Positions 22,770-33,907 of a stretch of 64,000 nt of DNA are shown piece after piece. The first letter of the stretch is position 1, and the number at the start of each line of letters is the position of its first letter. The stretch lies in NCBI GenBank assembly GCA_037447655.1, contig JBBHKE010002640.1, positions 670,696 to 734,695 of the forward strand. Direction: 5' to 3'. Position numbers and translations under genes: made by a program. The stretch is from Zygnema cylindricum. Its lineage: Eukaryota > Streptophyta > Zygnematophyceae > Zygnematales > Zygnemataceae. The notes beneath the pieces are model-generated. The model did no database searches. It was not told where the DNA came from and was given only the letters and a program-made list of their open reading frames with translations.

Positions 22770-24509
22770 GGGTGTGTCTTAGTGTGCCAAAGTAAGGGTT
22801 TTTTTCTGTCGTTTTCCTGTAAAACTTAGGGTACGTCCCAATGTATTAAAGTATCTACTTTTCTTTGTCTTTTTGCCCTAAAATTCATGGAACTTTGACA
22901 AAAACTTTAGCCGTACGAGAAAATCATTTTTACCAAAGTAGAGTGAACGTCAATTTCTTTGGATGTACGGCGTATTTGTCGTCATGTGAACTCATTTTGG
23001 CGTTTTTCCCTTTTCCACCCCCGGGCAAGAGAATCTAGCCCAACAAAAAACTTCATCCAAAATCACCTTGAGGGACTGATTTTAGTTAAAGTACCGCCAA
23101 AACAGCGAATGAATAACGACCCTCGCACGCGCCAGAAGAGAGGGAAAATTTTTGGATGAGGGAGAGTCCTCGCTATTTTTCTCCGTGGCCGTCACACGCA
23201 TGTACGGAAAAAAATCTGCAGGGGTCTCGGACCTCCACTTTCATTCACGGGTCCTTTGCATAATTTTTCGCGGTCATCGCCTCTCCCTTCTCCCTCTCAA
23301 GCTATCACTTTTATCTCACACTATTTAGACTGAAACACAACAATATTGGTATAAAATGAAATATCTTTTAAAAATATTTTTTTTGACGTTTTTTAGATTT
23401 TTTTTTAGTGGCAAGTCGAATGAGAAAAGTAAAAAAACCGAAATTGGGAAACCATGGCGGAAAGTTATTGAATAAGTGACGCCGACGTTGTCACAAGTGA
23501 GCGTGATGTCACAATGTCACCAAACCCTAAACATCTACAATTTCACAAAATCTAAGCGTCTACAACTGTCGCTGTTTTTGTTGGCGTCACTAATCGTCGG
23601 AAGTTTCGTAGTCGTCTTCAATTGTCACAATTTGTACCTATGTTTACAACCGTCACATTTTAGAGTTCCGATTTCATTTTCGCAACATAAGGGACGCTCT
23701 TCAAAGTAATACGGAGAATCTTTACTACAGTCCAAAATATTTTATCAAAGTGGCGATTACATGGGGACGTATATTTTATCAAAGTGCCGATTACATGGGG
23801 ACGTACCCTTAGAGCTGTTCCGCGTAAGTCTCAGCCGTACAAAAAAATAGAAAAAATGAGAAGTACATTTTGCGTCATCGTCGAATTTAAGGTGTACTGA
23901 ATGTTGTCGTTTTGTGTTCTTCGACCCACGGCCACGCCAAAAAACGTCACCTTCAAAGTTTTCTTTAAAACACAGGGCTGATGTGTTTTAAAACAAAGTT
24001 TTTTCCGAAAAACAAATCGGAACACGTATTCGCACGTGTAATGTTTTTTACAAAAATTTCAAACGAATTCAAGCGACTGTGGAAGGTACACTGTTCGTTA
24101 TGTTTTGTTCGTTTGCGTCCACATAGTACATAATTTGTTTTGTTTTGTCGCATTTCGTTTAGTACGGACTTTTCCATTCCAGGGTTCTGAAAATTCCGAT
24201 GCCATGTGACGAAATCGTGAGAAATCTCTAGCAAGTCGCACACGCCGCCTCTCTCACGCAGCCTCGCATTTCTACAAATGTCACGCAAGCTTATGCGACG
24301 TTCAAAGCATTTTTTTACAATTTGGTGCGTCATCACAGATTGTACATTGTCGACAGCCGTCACGGGCATTGTTGACGCATACAATTGTCACGCCTTTAAG
24401 TGACAGCTTCGTTTGGTACAACATAGGGACAGCCGAAATCCGGGTCCGCCAGATCTGCGCTAAAAAACAAAGTAAATTCTTTAAGTTTGAAGTACATAGA
24501 GACGCGCCC
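22770..24509 (+). mobile_element. TWA-type MITE A', split by a nested MITE
   Basis: Begins GGGTGTGTC after TTA and ends GACGCGCCC before TCA (24510-24512, one base off the expected TTA). Without the nested element it is about 757 bp and aligns with unit A (18.9-19.7 kb). The interior has CGTCACGGGCATTGTTGACG and GATCTGCGCTAAAAAACAAAG near the right end. Confidence 0.7.
22829..23808 (+). mobile_element. TWA-type MITE nested in A', TSD TTA
   Basis: A 980-bp element with TIR GGGTACGTCCCAATGTA / TACATGGGGACGTACCC and TTA at 22826-22828 and 23809-23811. It interrupts A' at AAAACTTA, and unit A shows the same site unoccupied at ~18.95 kb (AAAACTTAGCGCC). Its right end carries a 34-bp tandem duplication from 23737 and 23771. 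No transposase frame; the interior differs from A/B/C, so it is a distinct subfamily. Confidence 0.85.
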
Positions 24510-24512
24510 TCA

Positions 24513-25527
24513 TATATGCCTAAAAAGAAAAAAACACATTTATAGTACACACGTAATTACACATGTTTTCGTCGCTAATGTTCAAATCGTGCAATTTTTT
24601 CAATTTTTCCGATTTATACGAATAATTCGTGACTGCTGAAAAAATCTCAAATAACGCGATGTACTTTCTGTTTGGTAAACTGAGCGGAAAATTTACGGGA
24701 AATGTACAGTATTTCAAGTAAAATGTACAATTTTTCCCGGAAATGTACGGAAATTGACGAAAACATACGTCGTAGTTATTAGTACTTTCTGTCCAGTAAA
24801 TTGAACATAAATTTCACAGTACATGTACGCAATATTACCGAAAATGTACGGACATTTTTGTAAAGAGACGTTTGAAATGTCACACTATTTGCGCACGGTA
24901 AGTTTGAAAACCGTACAAACGTCTTCTTCATTTTTTGTTGAAAGAAGCCGTCAGATATGTCTGAGAGATAGAGAGAGAAGGCGGCCATGGCTGCAGATAG
25001 TATCACACAGACGGACTTTGCGCTGGCCGAGATTAGAACCTGGCACTATGGCACTTTGCAGTGGCTTGTTTCCAATTCTCCGCTACCAGTCGAAGAAGAA
25101 CTTTAGGTACACACGTGGAGTGTGATACATATTTAAAATATTTAAAACTGTTTAACGCTCATTTAACGGAAAACTTACAACTTGCGGTATGTATAAAATT
25201 CATTTTTTTTTACATGTACGGAATAGTACGGATGAAAATTCATTAACGATTTTAGCAATTTTTCAAATCGTTCAATGCGTTCGTTATATATAATTAGCGC
25301 TTTTGAATCCTGCGTAAAATGCGTTTTCAACAACTAAGGTTTTCGTCGATTGAATGGCTCACGCCGTCACGCGTGATCCTTTGTCCAATACTCGAATTTA
25401 ATCCATTTAGATACCTGAAAATTCCTGCTCCGAAAAAACCGATTTCATAAAACTGGATGCGAAAATTCGCGATTTAAATGGTCACCCTTAAAATTGTACA
25501 AATAGTATTTGTCTATTTGGCGGTGTA
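24513..25527. other. Spacer with a possible divergent LTR-A piece and R2 end
   Basis: 24.66-24.86 kb is rich in GTAC words. 24.94-25.20 kb has the LTR-A order GCCATGGCTGC, then GATTAGAACCTGGCAC, then GTGTGATACATATTTAA, and may be a very old LTR. 25.36-25.50 kb matches 46.49-46.63 kb (CACGCGTGATCCT.TGTCC, ATGGTCACCCTTAAAAT), closing the R2 paralogy. No gene seen. Confidence 0.4.
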
Positions 25528-25984
25528 GGAATAAATTTTCCACTATATCATAACCAGTTCATACTGGTCAGTCCAATTTCCGTGTAAATCATACATGTTG
25601 TAGTTTTTCTTTTACTACGACAGGGAGTTGTTGAAAAATGCGTGAGAAAGATGCATCTCAAATTCTATACGTTTCTTAAAATCCGGATATGTTTTGCTAA
25701 TGTGTTTGCCCCAACAAACAATGGTATGTACGCTAATCACATTTGAATTCTATAACATATAATCCATATTTACATTCGAACATCCTGAAAATTCTAGAGG
25801 CTTAATCGTTATTTAACATTATGTAGATCAATATTATGACAGTTTGGAGGTAACAACAAATTTTAAAATAAAGCGTCTATCGATTTGCATTATTAGCATA
25901 TTCTACTCTGAAACAACTGATATTTAAGTCGCTTAACCTTTGCAATTTTTAGACTTGCCGCATACACTCATGGGCTTACAAGGG

Positions 25985-28900
25985 TTATTTTTTCTCATTT
26001 GTGGGAAGTTTAACAAGTCCAATGTCTATGATCGAATTTGCCGTATCCACTACATTTTTTTCCGCCTCTATGTACTCGAATCCCAATTCCGTTTCCGCCC
26101 GTTTACCATCATACTCTTTTGGAGGTTGAAAGATGTGACGTCGCAGAAAGCCAATCGAAAATTGGGGATGAAACAGTGCTAGAAAGTACACGAGAGCGTT
26201 GGGTGCAACGCCAATAGGCAATTTCGCATTTCCAAAATCCTTCTTTAGAAACGCGGCAAAATTCAACAACCCAAACTTTGAAGCAATGTCAATACCCCGA
26301 TACCATGATTGTGCCCCAATTTACAAAATAGATGCATGTGTTGGAAATATAAAGATCAATTAACAACGACAACACCTTAATGTGGTTTTATTTGAATTGT
26401 GAAATAAAGTTATGCGTAGATTATCGCACATAGCGTTCACTACATCGTATACTTTAATTAGAGTAAATAACACTAAATTGGTGCTGCTAAATGTTAGCCA
26501 TTGAACTTGAAATAATGTTGATAGTACTGTTTTTTTCTTTATGATGATATAGGCATATAGATAACATGCTGTTAGTTATACTATTTTATGCAAAACATTA
26601 AATAGAGTTACGTACGGTTTGTGTCAATCCGTCGTTATACATAATTTATGGTGCAAAATTTGTCATCGTAGCTTCAATTTTTGGCTTGGTAACCACGCAA
26701 AGTTAAAAGTTTCGTTTTCTTTATTGTGCAGACAACAATTTATGATTTTTTATATTTCACGTGTGAACACCAATAAAAAAGCATGTGACCGAACACTCAA
26801 CACAATTTGATGTCTTTTTGTCAAAATAGTGTACATGTGACACTATTTTGATTCGAGTTGTAAATTCGCCTAAACGTTTGCACTAACATGTAAAAGGTAT
26901 TATAAACAGAACTAATTTAGCCCAAGAAATCATAAAATAAACGTGATCCAAGTGAACATAGTTTAATAAGTGTTAAAGTCAAGTTTCCATTTATGTCATT
27001 TTCATAACTGGGAACATGTAACGCGCCATAACGACATAAACCAGTGTTAACGGTCTTTTGTTTAAGAATTCGAAGACTCCAAAACAAATTTAGGGTAAGG
27101 TATTTTTTCTGTCGTTTTCTTTTCAAAATTATCGCCGTACTGCTAAAGTTGTAGCCGTCCGAAGAAATTGCAAATCTGTAGCGTACAATTTGCGTCATCC
27201 CCGAACTTAAGATGTACGAAAAGTTGTCACTTGTGTTTTTTCGCCCCACTGTCACGTCATCTTCAGACTTATCTTAAAACACATCGGCGTTATGTTTTAA
27301 ATAACATAAAACCACTTTCACAAATAGGAAAATTTATTCACACGTGTGAAATGTTTTCAGAATTTTTTGACGACGAAAAAAAAGTACAAGGTTGTTTGTT
27401 TTTGTCCGTTTGCATCTTCTCCGGTTTTTTTTTTGGAAGGTTCTCGATGCTGCAGTGTCATTTCACGGAAAGGTGAAAAATATGCGAAGGCGCCATGAAT
27501 TCTATTTCCATTCATGGCGGTAGGACGGGAGAGGCAAACACCAAGGCATGTTGTATAGCCATGGTTGCAAAGTTGTACGTCTACGGTGTCACGCAATGAC
27601 ATGCGACATACCAAAAGGTTCAAAAATTACGATGTGTCATGCTACGCTTGAAATTGTTTCGAAAAATATGGTGCGGCAAGACAGATAATAGACGTCGACA
27701 GCCATCACGGGCATTATCGACGTATACAATCCTCACACCCTTAAGTAACAAGTACGTTGCTACACATAGGGACATTCGCGTCCGCCGGATCTGCGCTAAA
27801 AAACAAATTAAGTTCGCTAAATTACAAGTATATGGGACCGTACAATTAATCTACTATATTATTTCCCATGTTATATAATTCTTGATTCTAAGGGTGCGGC
27901 CCAATGTAATTGTAACTTAGCGAACTTACTTTGCATTTTAGCGCGGATCCGACGGACGCAGATTTCAGGTGTCTCTATGTGTTTACTCAAAAGTGTTACT
28001 TAAGTTTGTGACGATTGTATACGACGACAACGCCCTGTGACGGCTTTAACAGTGTATAATTTGTCATGTCGCACAGAATTTTTCGAAAAAAATTGAAGCG
28101 TCGCATGACACGTCGTAATTTTTGAAGCTATTTGGTAAACCTCTCCTATTCGGCCGCCATGACTTCATGATTTCACAGATTTTTCATCTTTGCAGATTTT
28201 TCAACTTTGCGTGAAATGACACTGCACCATTGAGACCCCTGCAAAAAAAAACCGTACAAGATGCAAGCGGACAAAAACAAACAGCCCTGTACTTTTTTTC
28301 GTCATCAAAAAATTCTGAAAATTTTCTCTCGTGTGAATAAATTTTCCTATTTGTGAAAGCGGTTTTATTTTTATTTAAAACATAACGCCGATGTGTTTTA
28401 AGATAAGTGTGAAGATGACGTGACGGTGGGGCGAAAAAACACAAGTGACAATTTTTCGTACATCCTAAATTCGGGGATGACGCAAAATGTATGATACAAA
28501 TTTGCGATTTCTTCGTACGGTTACAACTTTAGCAGTACAGCGATAAGTTTGAAAAGAAAACGACTGAAAAAAACCCGAATTTAGCCACATGGGGCCGTAC
28601 CCTAATAATGATACATGGTGTAATTTCTTGCTTTTAATGAACAATAGTGTACAAAATGTGGAGACATCATACGCATCAATGGAACTATTGTAACCACTAT
28701 CACCAATCATCCACACTAAATAGAACTTGAGTCTGAATGAAAAATGTGGACATCCTATAATTAGCATAAATCCATATGCCGTGTTTTGTTTTTGAACCTG
28801 CAATGTCGGTAGTGTGATAGTTTCTTGGCCTGCAGAGAATATATCGCCCCTTGGCAATCTCCTTCTCAAGAGCTACCACGTGGCAGTATGCCACGTCACG

Positions 28901-31900
28901 AACATCCACAATATTTATGGCAGAATTAGGAGTCAAAATCATTGAACCATCCAACATTTGTAGGATGATCTGAGGGAAGAAAAAAAGAAACAAACAACCG
29001 AAACAAAAGAAAGAAACCAAAAAGGAAAGAAGAAATTTAAAAAAAGAAAGAAATTCCGCAAAACGTAAACAATTCAGCAAAGTTAAAGCAGTTCAGTGCA
29101 TCCCCTACCGGAGAGAACCGCCAAACTGTCCAAAAGACCAAACTTTCTAGAAGTACCTGATTTGGAAACACAATTGATCTTACACAGATTTGCATAGGAA
29201 TCTTACCAATCGTCTTTCCATCAAGATGCATACATGATAAAAGATTGCTGCTGAAATTATCCACACCAATTCCATTTAGGATTTACAAAGTTTGTAGTAC
29301 ATGCAGCATTGGTTTTCAGAGAATGAATTGACGAAGCTGTGGACAATTCGTACTTTTCTTGTACTATTATTAGTCTGAGAAACTTCAACCACGAGAAGAA
29401 TAATGATCAGGACTCAGTCCTCTCGATGCATAATTAATTTAATATTTCCCCACTACCTCCAATTTTCCTTAATGCGATGTTTCTGATAAAACAAGCCCCA
29501 GGACAAGTTCCTCAGAATCAAAGACTTAGTAATTTCAAGACCTTCACCGGAATGCATGAGAAGAAAGACATTTACAATGCTGGTTTAATGTGAACTGCTT
29601 TTAACAACGGCCACCAAATACAAACTTTTTGGGTCCATAGATAGTACCCATAGATACTGTGGGTACTCACGATTCGACTCGACCGTGCATGTAGTACATG
29701 AAAAAGAGGTCCAAAAACGTACGATGGAAGAATAGTAATTAAATCAAACCGCCACGTGTCGTCTTCCTGTTCGTTGTACACTTTCCACGCATATTTTTCC
29801 GAGAGATTTTTTCCCAAAAAATACGGGTCCCGAATAGTCGCCTTCTCATACCAGTCACCTTTGTTGTACGGTCGTCGTGTCACAGAGCATTCTTGGCCGA
29901 CTGCCGCGACACTGGATGTCATGACTACGCGTCTGCACAACGATAGACCGGCAGAAGGAGAGGGAGAGAGAGAGAGAGTAGGAGAGAGGACAAGAGAAAG
30001 GGAGAAAAAGAGGAGGTTCGAGGGAAGGAAGAGAGGCAAAAGGGAAGGGGAGGGAGAAGGAGAGGGAGAGAGAGAGGGAGAGGGAGAGGGAGAGGGAGAG
30101 CGACAATGAGAGCGAGAAGAGACGGAGAGGCCATGTAAGAAGAACGCACATTGAGTCGTTTCCCATGAGGCAATTACATGAAGGAGAGGTAATACTTGCT
30201 TCGATTGATTGGCACAAGAGAGAGGAGAGTGACAGAAAGAAAATGTAGAAAAAGTGGACATAAAGAATGGAGTGAGAATAGAAGAAAGGTGTCCACAATC
30301 TGTAATTCTCAACTTCCACAATTTTAAATCCCACAGTGTCTAACTGAAGGCTACTTACTTGGCACATCTTGCCTTCAGAATCGAAGAAAAAACATTTTTT
30401 GTGCCGTCCACAGCAGGGTCAACAATCTCTTTGTATGGATCTTTCTTTGCTTTTAGATAGACTGCAGTTGCCACGTGGCACACATATTCACATCCTTCCA
30501 TGACTTTATCAAAGCTTCCAGGAATCATGAGGTCAGCGGAAAATAGCTCCAAATGGCCACTTGTGCCCTCCGCCTGTCAAAACAAAAGTTTTGTTTTGCA
30601 AATTTTCAGTTATATGGAGACTTTTCAGATCTTTTTTTACTCTTCAGTTCGTTTGCAAAATTTTAGCTATTTTGCATTCTTTTAGCTCAATTTCAAGGTT
30701 CATCGAAAGGCTCAACACTTTTTCAGTTTTGAGCAAAAGACTCAGAAGCACAACGATAAAGACTAGGAATAGAAACCTTCGGAATGTGTAAAAATAAGAA
30801 ACTGGTTTCAAAGTACAAATAAAAGCTTGATGGTCAACGGACAAACATTATTCCTTGGTCAAAGAACCAAACTACTAAAGCTGTAAAGATGCGAATTTAA
30901 AAATGTTGGTTCAATGATGACTTCTAGTAATTGATCGCTAAAAGTTAAAATCTAAAAGTCAGAAAACTAAATTGAAGAATGATTGTCGAGCACGAGGATT
31001 CAAATTCATAGAACCAGCAAAAATGGTGCAAAAAGAGAAATAAGAAAATTGTACAAAAAGACAAAATAACAAAAAAAGGTACCAAAAAAGAGAAAAACGG
31101 ATAGTACTAAAATAAAAAACAACCACAAAAAAGAAATGGTCAAATCATTCACACCAATTTCACATTTCTACAGGAAAATACAAAAAGGTGATAAGCAACT
31201 TGACGATGTCATTTTTGAAAAGTTATAAAAGTTCATGTTGACTTAGAAGTAATCATTTTCAGTTTTTGAGAAAATAGTCGAATACCAAAAGGTGTCTTAC
31301 AACTTGACAATTTCACATCAGAAAATGCCAAAAGGTCATATTCAAGTTTTCGGTCTAAAATTTTCTAGAATAAAATACCGAATTATAATATTTGCTTACA
31401 GGTTTCTGGATTTCAAATCTTTAGAGATCATGTAGACTTTTATATGTCGAATCCACAGTTTTGGCGAAAACACCAAACAATCATGTTGACTTACGAGTTT
31501 TCAATTTCACATTTTTAGAAGAAATGCAAAACATTGATATTGACTCACAAGTTTTTGAAGCCAACCATTTTTTTTTTCGTCGTTCGAATCTCGTACGGTT
31601 CCTTTAACCTTGTATCCCTTTTCCAATAACTGTCGAACCACATGAGATCCAATGTAGCCTGCAAAACGATGATAGAAAATGAAAGATAGAGACTTGAGAA
31701 GTTATTTGAAGCCCATTCACTTTTTAATTTATGTTCTAATTGGTTTCCTTCTTGCTTACATTGACTCACTGCTTAAGAAACAGAAAAATCGAAAAACAAG
31801 GAAAATAAGGAATTATCAATGTATCCTACAGAATTACAATGAAAGATAGAGACTTGAGACATTATTCGCCCATTCACTTTCTAGTTTATGTTTTATTTTC

Positions 31901-32191
31901 GTTACATTTTTTAAAATAAAGAGCTTTTTGGTTTCGAAAATGTTGCTCTTGACTATCTAAGGCCATTACGCGGCTTATTTCTATTATACATAGTTTCTTT
32001 TCCTTCGAAAAAATGAAAAAAGAAGGTATTATTAACGTTTAATTGATTACATTCACGTCAGTTTACCTCAAATTTACAAAACTGGCATAGAGCAGTAACA
32101 GAGACCAGTAGTGATATTTGATTAAAGTGACGTCACCTCCAGCACCCGTGACGCAGACAGTGATTTCAGCATTCTTAGAAATGTCCGCCAT
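25985..32191 (-). CDS. Reductase copy 2: DFR/CCR-like NAD(P)-dependent reductase, last acceptor mutated
   Basis: Six exons on the minus strand would give ~360 aa: 1 = 32137-32191, 2 = 31549-31658, 3 = 30359-30573, 4 = 29671-29932, 5 = 28798-28969, 6 = 25985-26253. Exon 1 starts MADISKNAEITVCVTGAGG and with exon 2 completes the dinucleotide-binding TGxxGxxG. Exon 3 holds CEYVCHVATAV. Exon 4 has MTSS and the catalytic YFLGK (YxxxK). Exon 5 has VDVRDVAYCH. Exon 6 has ELGFEYIEAEK. Length and order match the extended SDR family that reduces dihydroflavonols, cinnamoyl-CoA or aldehydes; the substrate cannot be told. Introns 1-4 have GT and AG ends and phases agree. Before exon 6 the acceptor AG of copy 1 reads CG (26254-26255), and no nearby AG restores the frame. 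Reading through intron 5 adds 35 codons and stops at 28700-28702. The start is the first ATG of the frame. It is either a gene with a shortened C-terminus or a recent pseudogene. Confidence 0.75.
27093..27845 (+). mobile_element. TWA-type MITE in intron 5 of copy 2 (left arm)
   Basis: A 753-bp unit from GGGTAAGGTATTTTTTC to GACCGTACAA with TTA at 27090-27092 and 27846-27848. Copy 1 shows the empty site as AAAACAAAGTTAAAATACT near 15.64 kb. It is oriented like units A and C. The right terminal CCC has become CAA. Confidence 0.8.
27892..28602 (-). mobile_element. TWA-type MITE in intron 5 of copy 2 (right arm, inverted)
   Basis: A 711-bp unit from GGGTGCGGCCCAATGTA to ACATGGGGCCGTACCC with TAA on both sides (27889-27891, 28603-28605). 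Copy 1 has the empty site as AACTCTAATTATGATACACGG near 15.68 kb. It is inverted relative to the left arm, with a 46-bp stretch of original intron between them. Confidence 0.88.
29940..30290 (+). repeat. GA-rich tract in intron 3 of copy 2
   Basis: GAGGGAGAG-type purine tract directly upstream of the exon 4 acceptor, polypyrimidine on the coding strand. It has fewer GGGAGA units than copy 3. Confidence 0.85.
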
Positions 32192-32231
32192 GTCTCAACC
32201 TTCACTTCTCCAAGTGAAAAGTATATACTAA

Positions 32232-32389
32232 GTCACGTCACGTACAAAGAAGCTCCACAGCTATGCAGCGAATACTGCAATGTGAAGTTGTCACTCAAAA
32301 CTTATGAATTGTCACGTCACGTACAGAGAAGCTCCACAGCTATGCAGCGAATACTGCAATGTGAAGTTGTCACTCAAAATTTCTGACTT
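32232..32389 (+). promoter_or_regulatory. 79-bp tandem duplication in the copy 2 promoter
   Basis: Two units, 32232-32310 and 32311-32389, differ at a few bases. Each opens with GTCACGTCACGTAC, two ACGT cores of the bZIP type followed by a GTAC, and contains AGAAGCTCCACAGC. They lie 41-198 bp upstream of the exon 1 ATG on the opposite reading strand. Copy 3 has only one degraded version near 40.08-40.14 kb. A promoter role is inferred from position. Confidence 0.55.
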
Positions 32390-32399
32390 GTAGTATCGT

Positions 32400-33907
32400 T
32401 TAAACTGTCAAAAGTTTGGACTGCTTCAGTCTAGTATTGACTTGTTCTACTTTTTGCAATGGGAGTGACTGCGGAGAATGTACACACCGTCGATTCGGAC
32501 ATTTTATATGGACACGCGAATCTAGCGTGTTGTCCAACACTTTTAGACACAGCGTACGGAGACAATTCACCGACCGTTAGCGCCAAATAGACAGAAAAAA
32601 AGTCCGGCTGTCACTTTTTTTTTTTTACAGCGTCTGTGACAGGTTGTAACCCTTTGTCGCAAATCGCGACCGTCGCATAGAAGGCGAAAGCTCTGTGGTG
32701 GTCAAATCGCGTCATACATTTTGTCGGTTGTCAATTTCGCTTCAAATGTTTCCTGTACTTCCCTTTGTTTGGATAAAAATATAATATCCATTTCAAAAGT
32801 CTAGGGATAGAAACTTTGCTAATTTTGGCCGTATTTCTTTCAGGTTTCGAAGGAAATGATTCATTCGTCAGTCTTCTGCCTAAAAATTTTGAAAAGATAA
32901 CGCTTTCGACGTTATTTCGCTTCATACTAAATTTGTCGCCTTCCGTTGGATATTTTTATCCTGCATGTTGCCGCAAGTTCCGCCGTCTTTTTCTCTTTTT
33001 GATTTCCATGGCTTCCTTATCTACTTTTTCGGCCATGTTTTCTCCGTTTTACCACCAAATTTTACATTTCGATACTCCACGTAAAGCGTTTTCGACGCCC
33101 TTTTCCCTCACACTATTTTTTTTGCTTTCCGTCGGCTCTTTTCATCCTGATTGTTGCCGCAAGCTTCGGCGTTCTTTTTTTCTTTTTAATTTTCAGCTCT
33201 TTCCTTTCAACTTGTCACGTGCTTTCACGTCTGGCCGTCCATAGCAAGGATTAACACAAAGCGGACGACTTGGTTTGCAAATTACGAGTGGCCGCTTGGA
33301 TACTTTCTGGTGAGTGGACACGTAGCACCTTGGTGGGTGTGTTTAATCTTCCACAACACGAAAACCGGTGGCCGTGCCAAACTGCCGTAGTTCAAATTGT
33401 TGACGTACGTGAAACGTGCCGATCGATACCTGAATTGTGGTATAATCCACATTAAAAACCTAATAAAATTGGACCCGCCAGTTTCAACATCTGAGTTGGT
33501 GACACGGGGGGGGTTAGTGAAAGGGTTAGTGCATTCAGAGCTTAGTGAAAGGTCCCGGGTTAAAATGCTGGGATCATTTCCTTTAATGGGATCGTTCATT
33601 CTATTCTCCGATTCTACGAATCTTAACATCAACGACTCATCATTTCCTTTAATGGGATCGTTCATTCTATTCTCCGATTCTACGAATCTTAACATCAACG
33701 ACTCAGCTAGCTGGGGAATTGCAGGAAGGGGGAAAAAAATGTTGGGATATTGTCGTTTCGCGGTATTTCCGCGAAGCGTCATACCAACTTGTATTTGTTT
33801 GACGCGAACTGTCCCGTCATCATACAAAAGTACGACGTCGTTTCGCGGCAGTACTTTTGTTGTCCGCGAACGAAACATACTATTTCGTTTCGCGTCACTT
33901 GTTTGTC
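32400..33907. other. Spacer between copies 2 and 3
   Basis: 32.76-32.92 kb matches the reductase 5' flank (compare 18.42 and 40.50 kb). 33.0-33.24 kb has two related halves (TGCCGCAAG.TTC.GC repeats). 33573-33704 is an exact 66-bp tandem repeat. 33.74-33.90 kb has repeated CGTTTCGCG words and meets the duplicated unit at 33908. Opposed open frames of ~200 codons here share the tandem repeat and look non-coding. Confidence 0.5.
33573..33704 (+). repeat. 66-bp exact tandem duplication
   Basis: ATCATTTCCTTTAATGGG...CAACGACTC occurs twice in direct succession (33573-33638, 33639-33704) with no visible difference, so the duplication is recent. As 66 is a multiple of three, it keeps frames open on both strands and makes the long opposed frames here look gene-like. 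Confidence 0.9.

Larger units (their letters stand above)
26108..32220. repeat. Segmental duplication, left unit
   Basis: Matches 33908-40070 at an offset of 7800-7801 bp in the 3' part. From 26.11 to about 29.27 kb the two units are almost identical over 3 kb. Beyond that, substitutions and indels become frequent, and intron 2 (30.6-31.5 kb) is clearly diverged. The left boundary falls inside exon 6 of the reductase. Confidence 0.9.

Noticed and set aside
28465-28869. An extra exon in intron 5 after TTTTTCATTCAG
   Set aside because: An acceptor-like site exists, but joining in phase from exon 5 meets a stop after a few codons, and copy 1 joins cleanly to exon 6.
29037-29264. An extra exon between exons 4 and 5 (frame with CMHLDGKTIGKIPMQIC)
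   Set aside because: Exons 4 and 5 already join in phase and give the continuous family alignment; this segment matches no part of DFR/CCR proteins.
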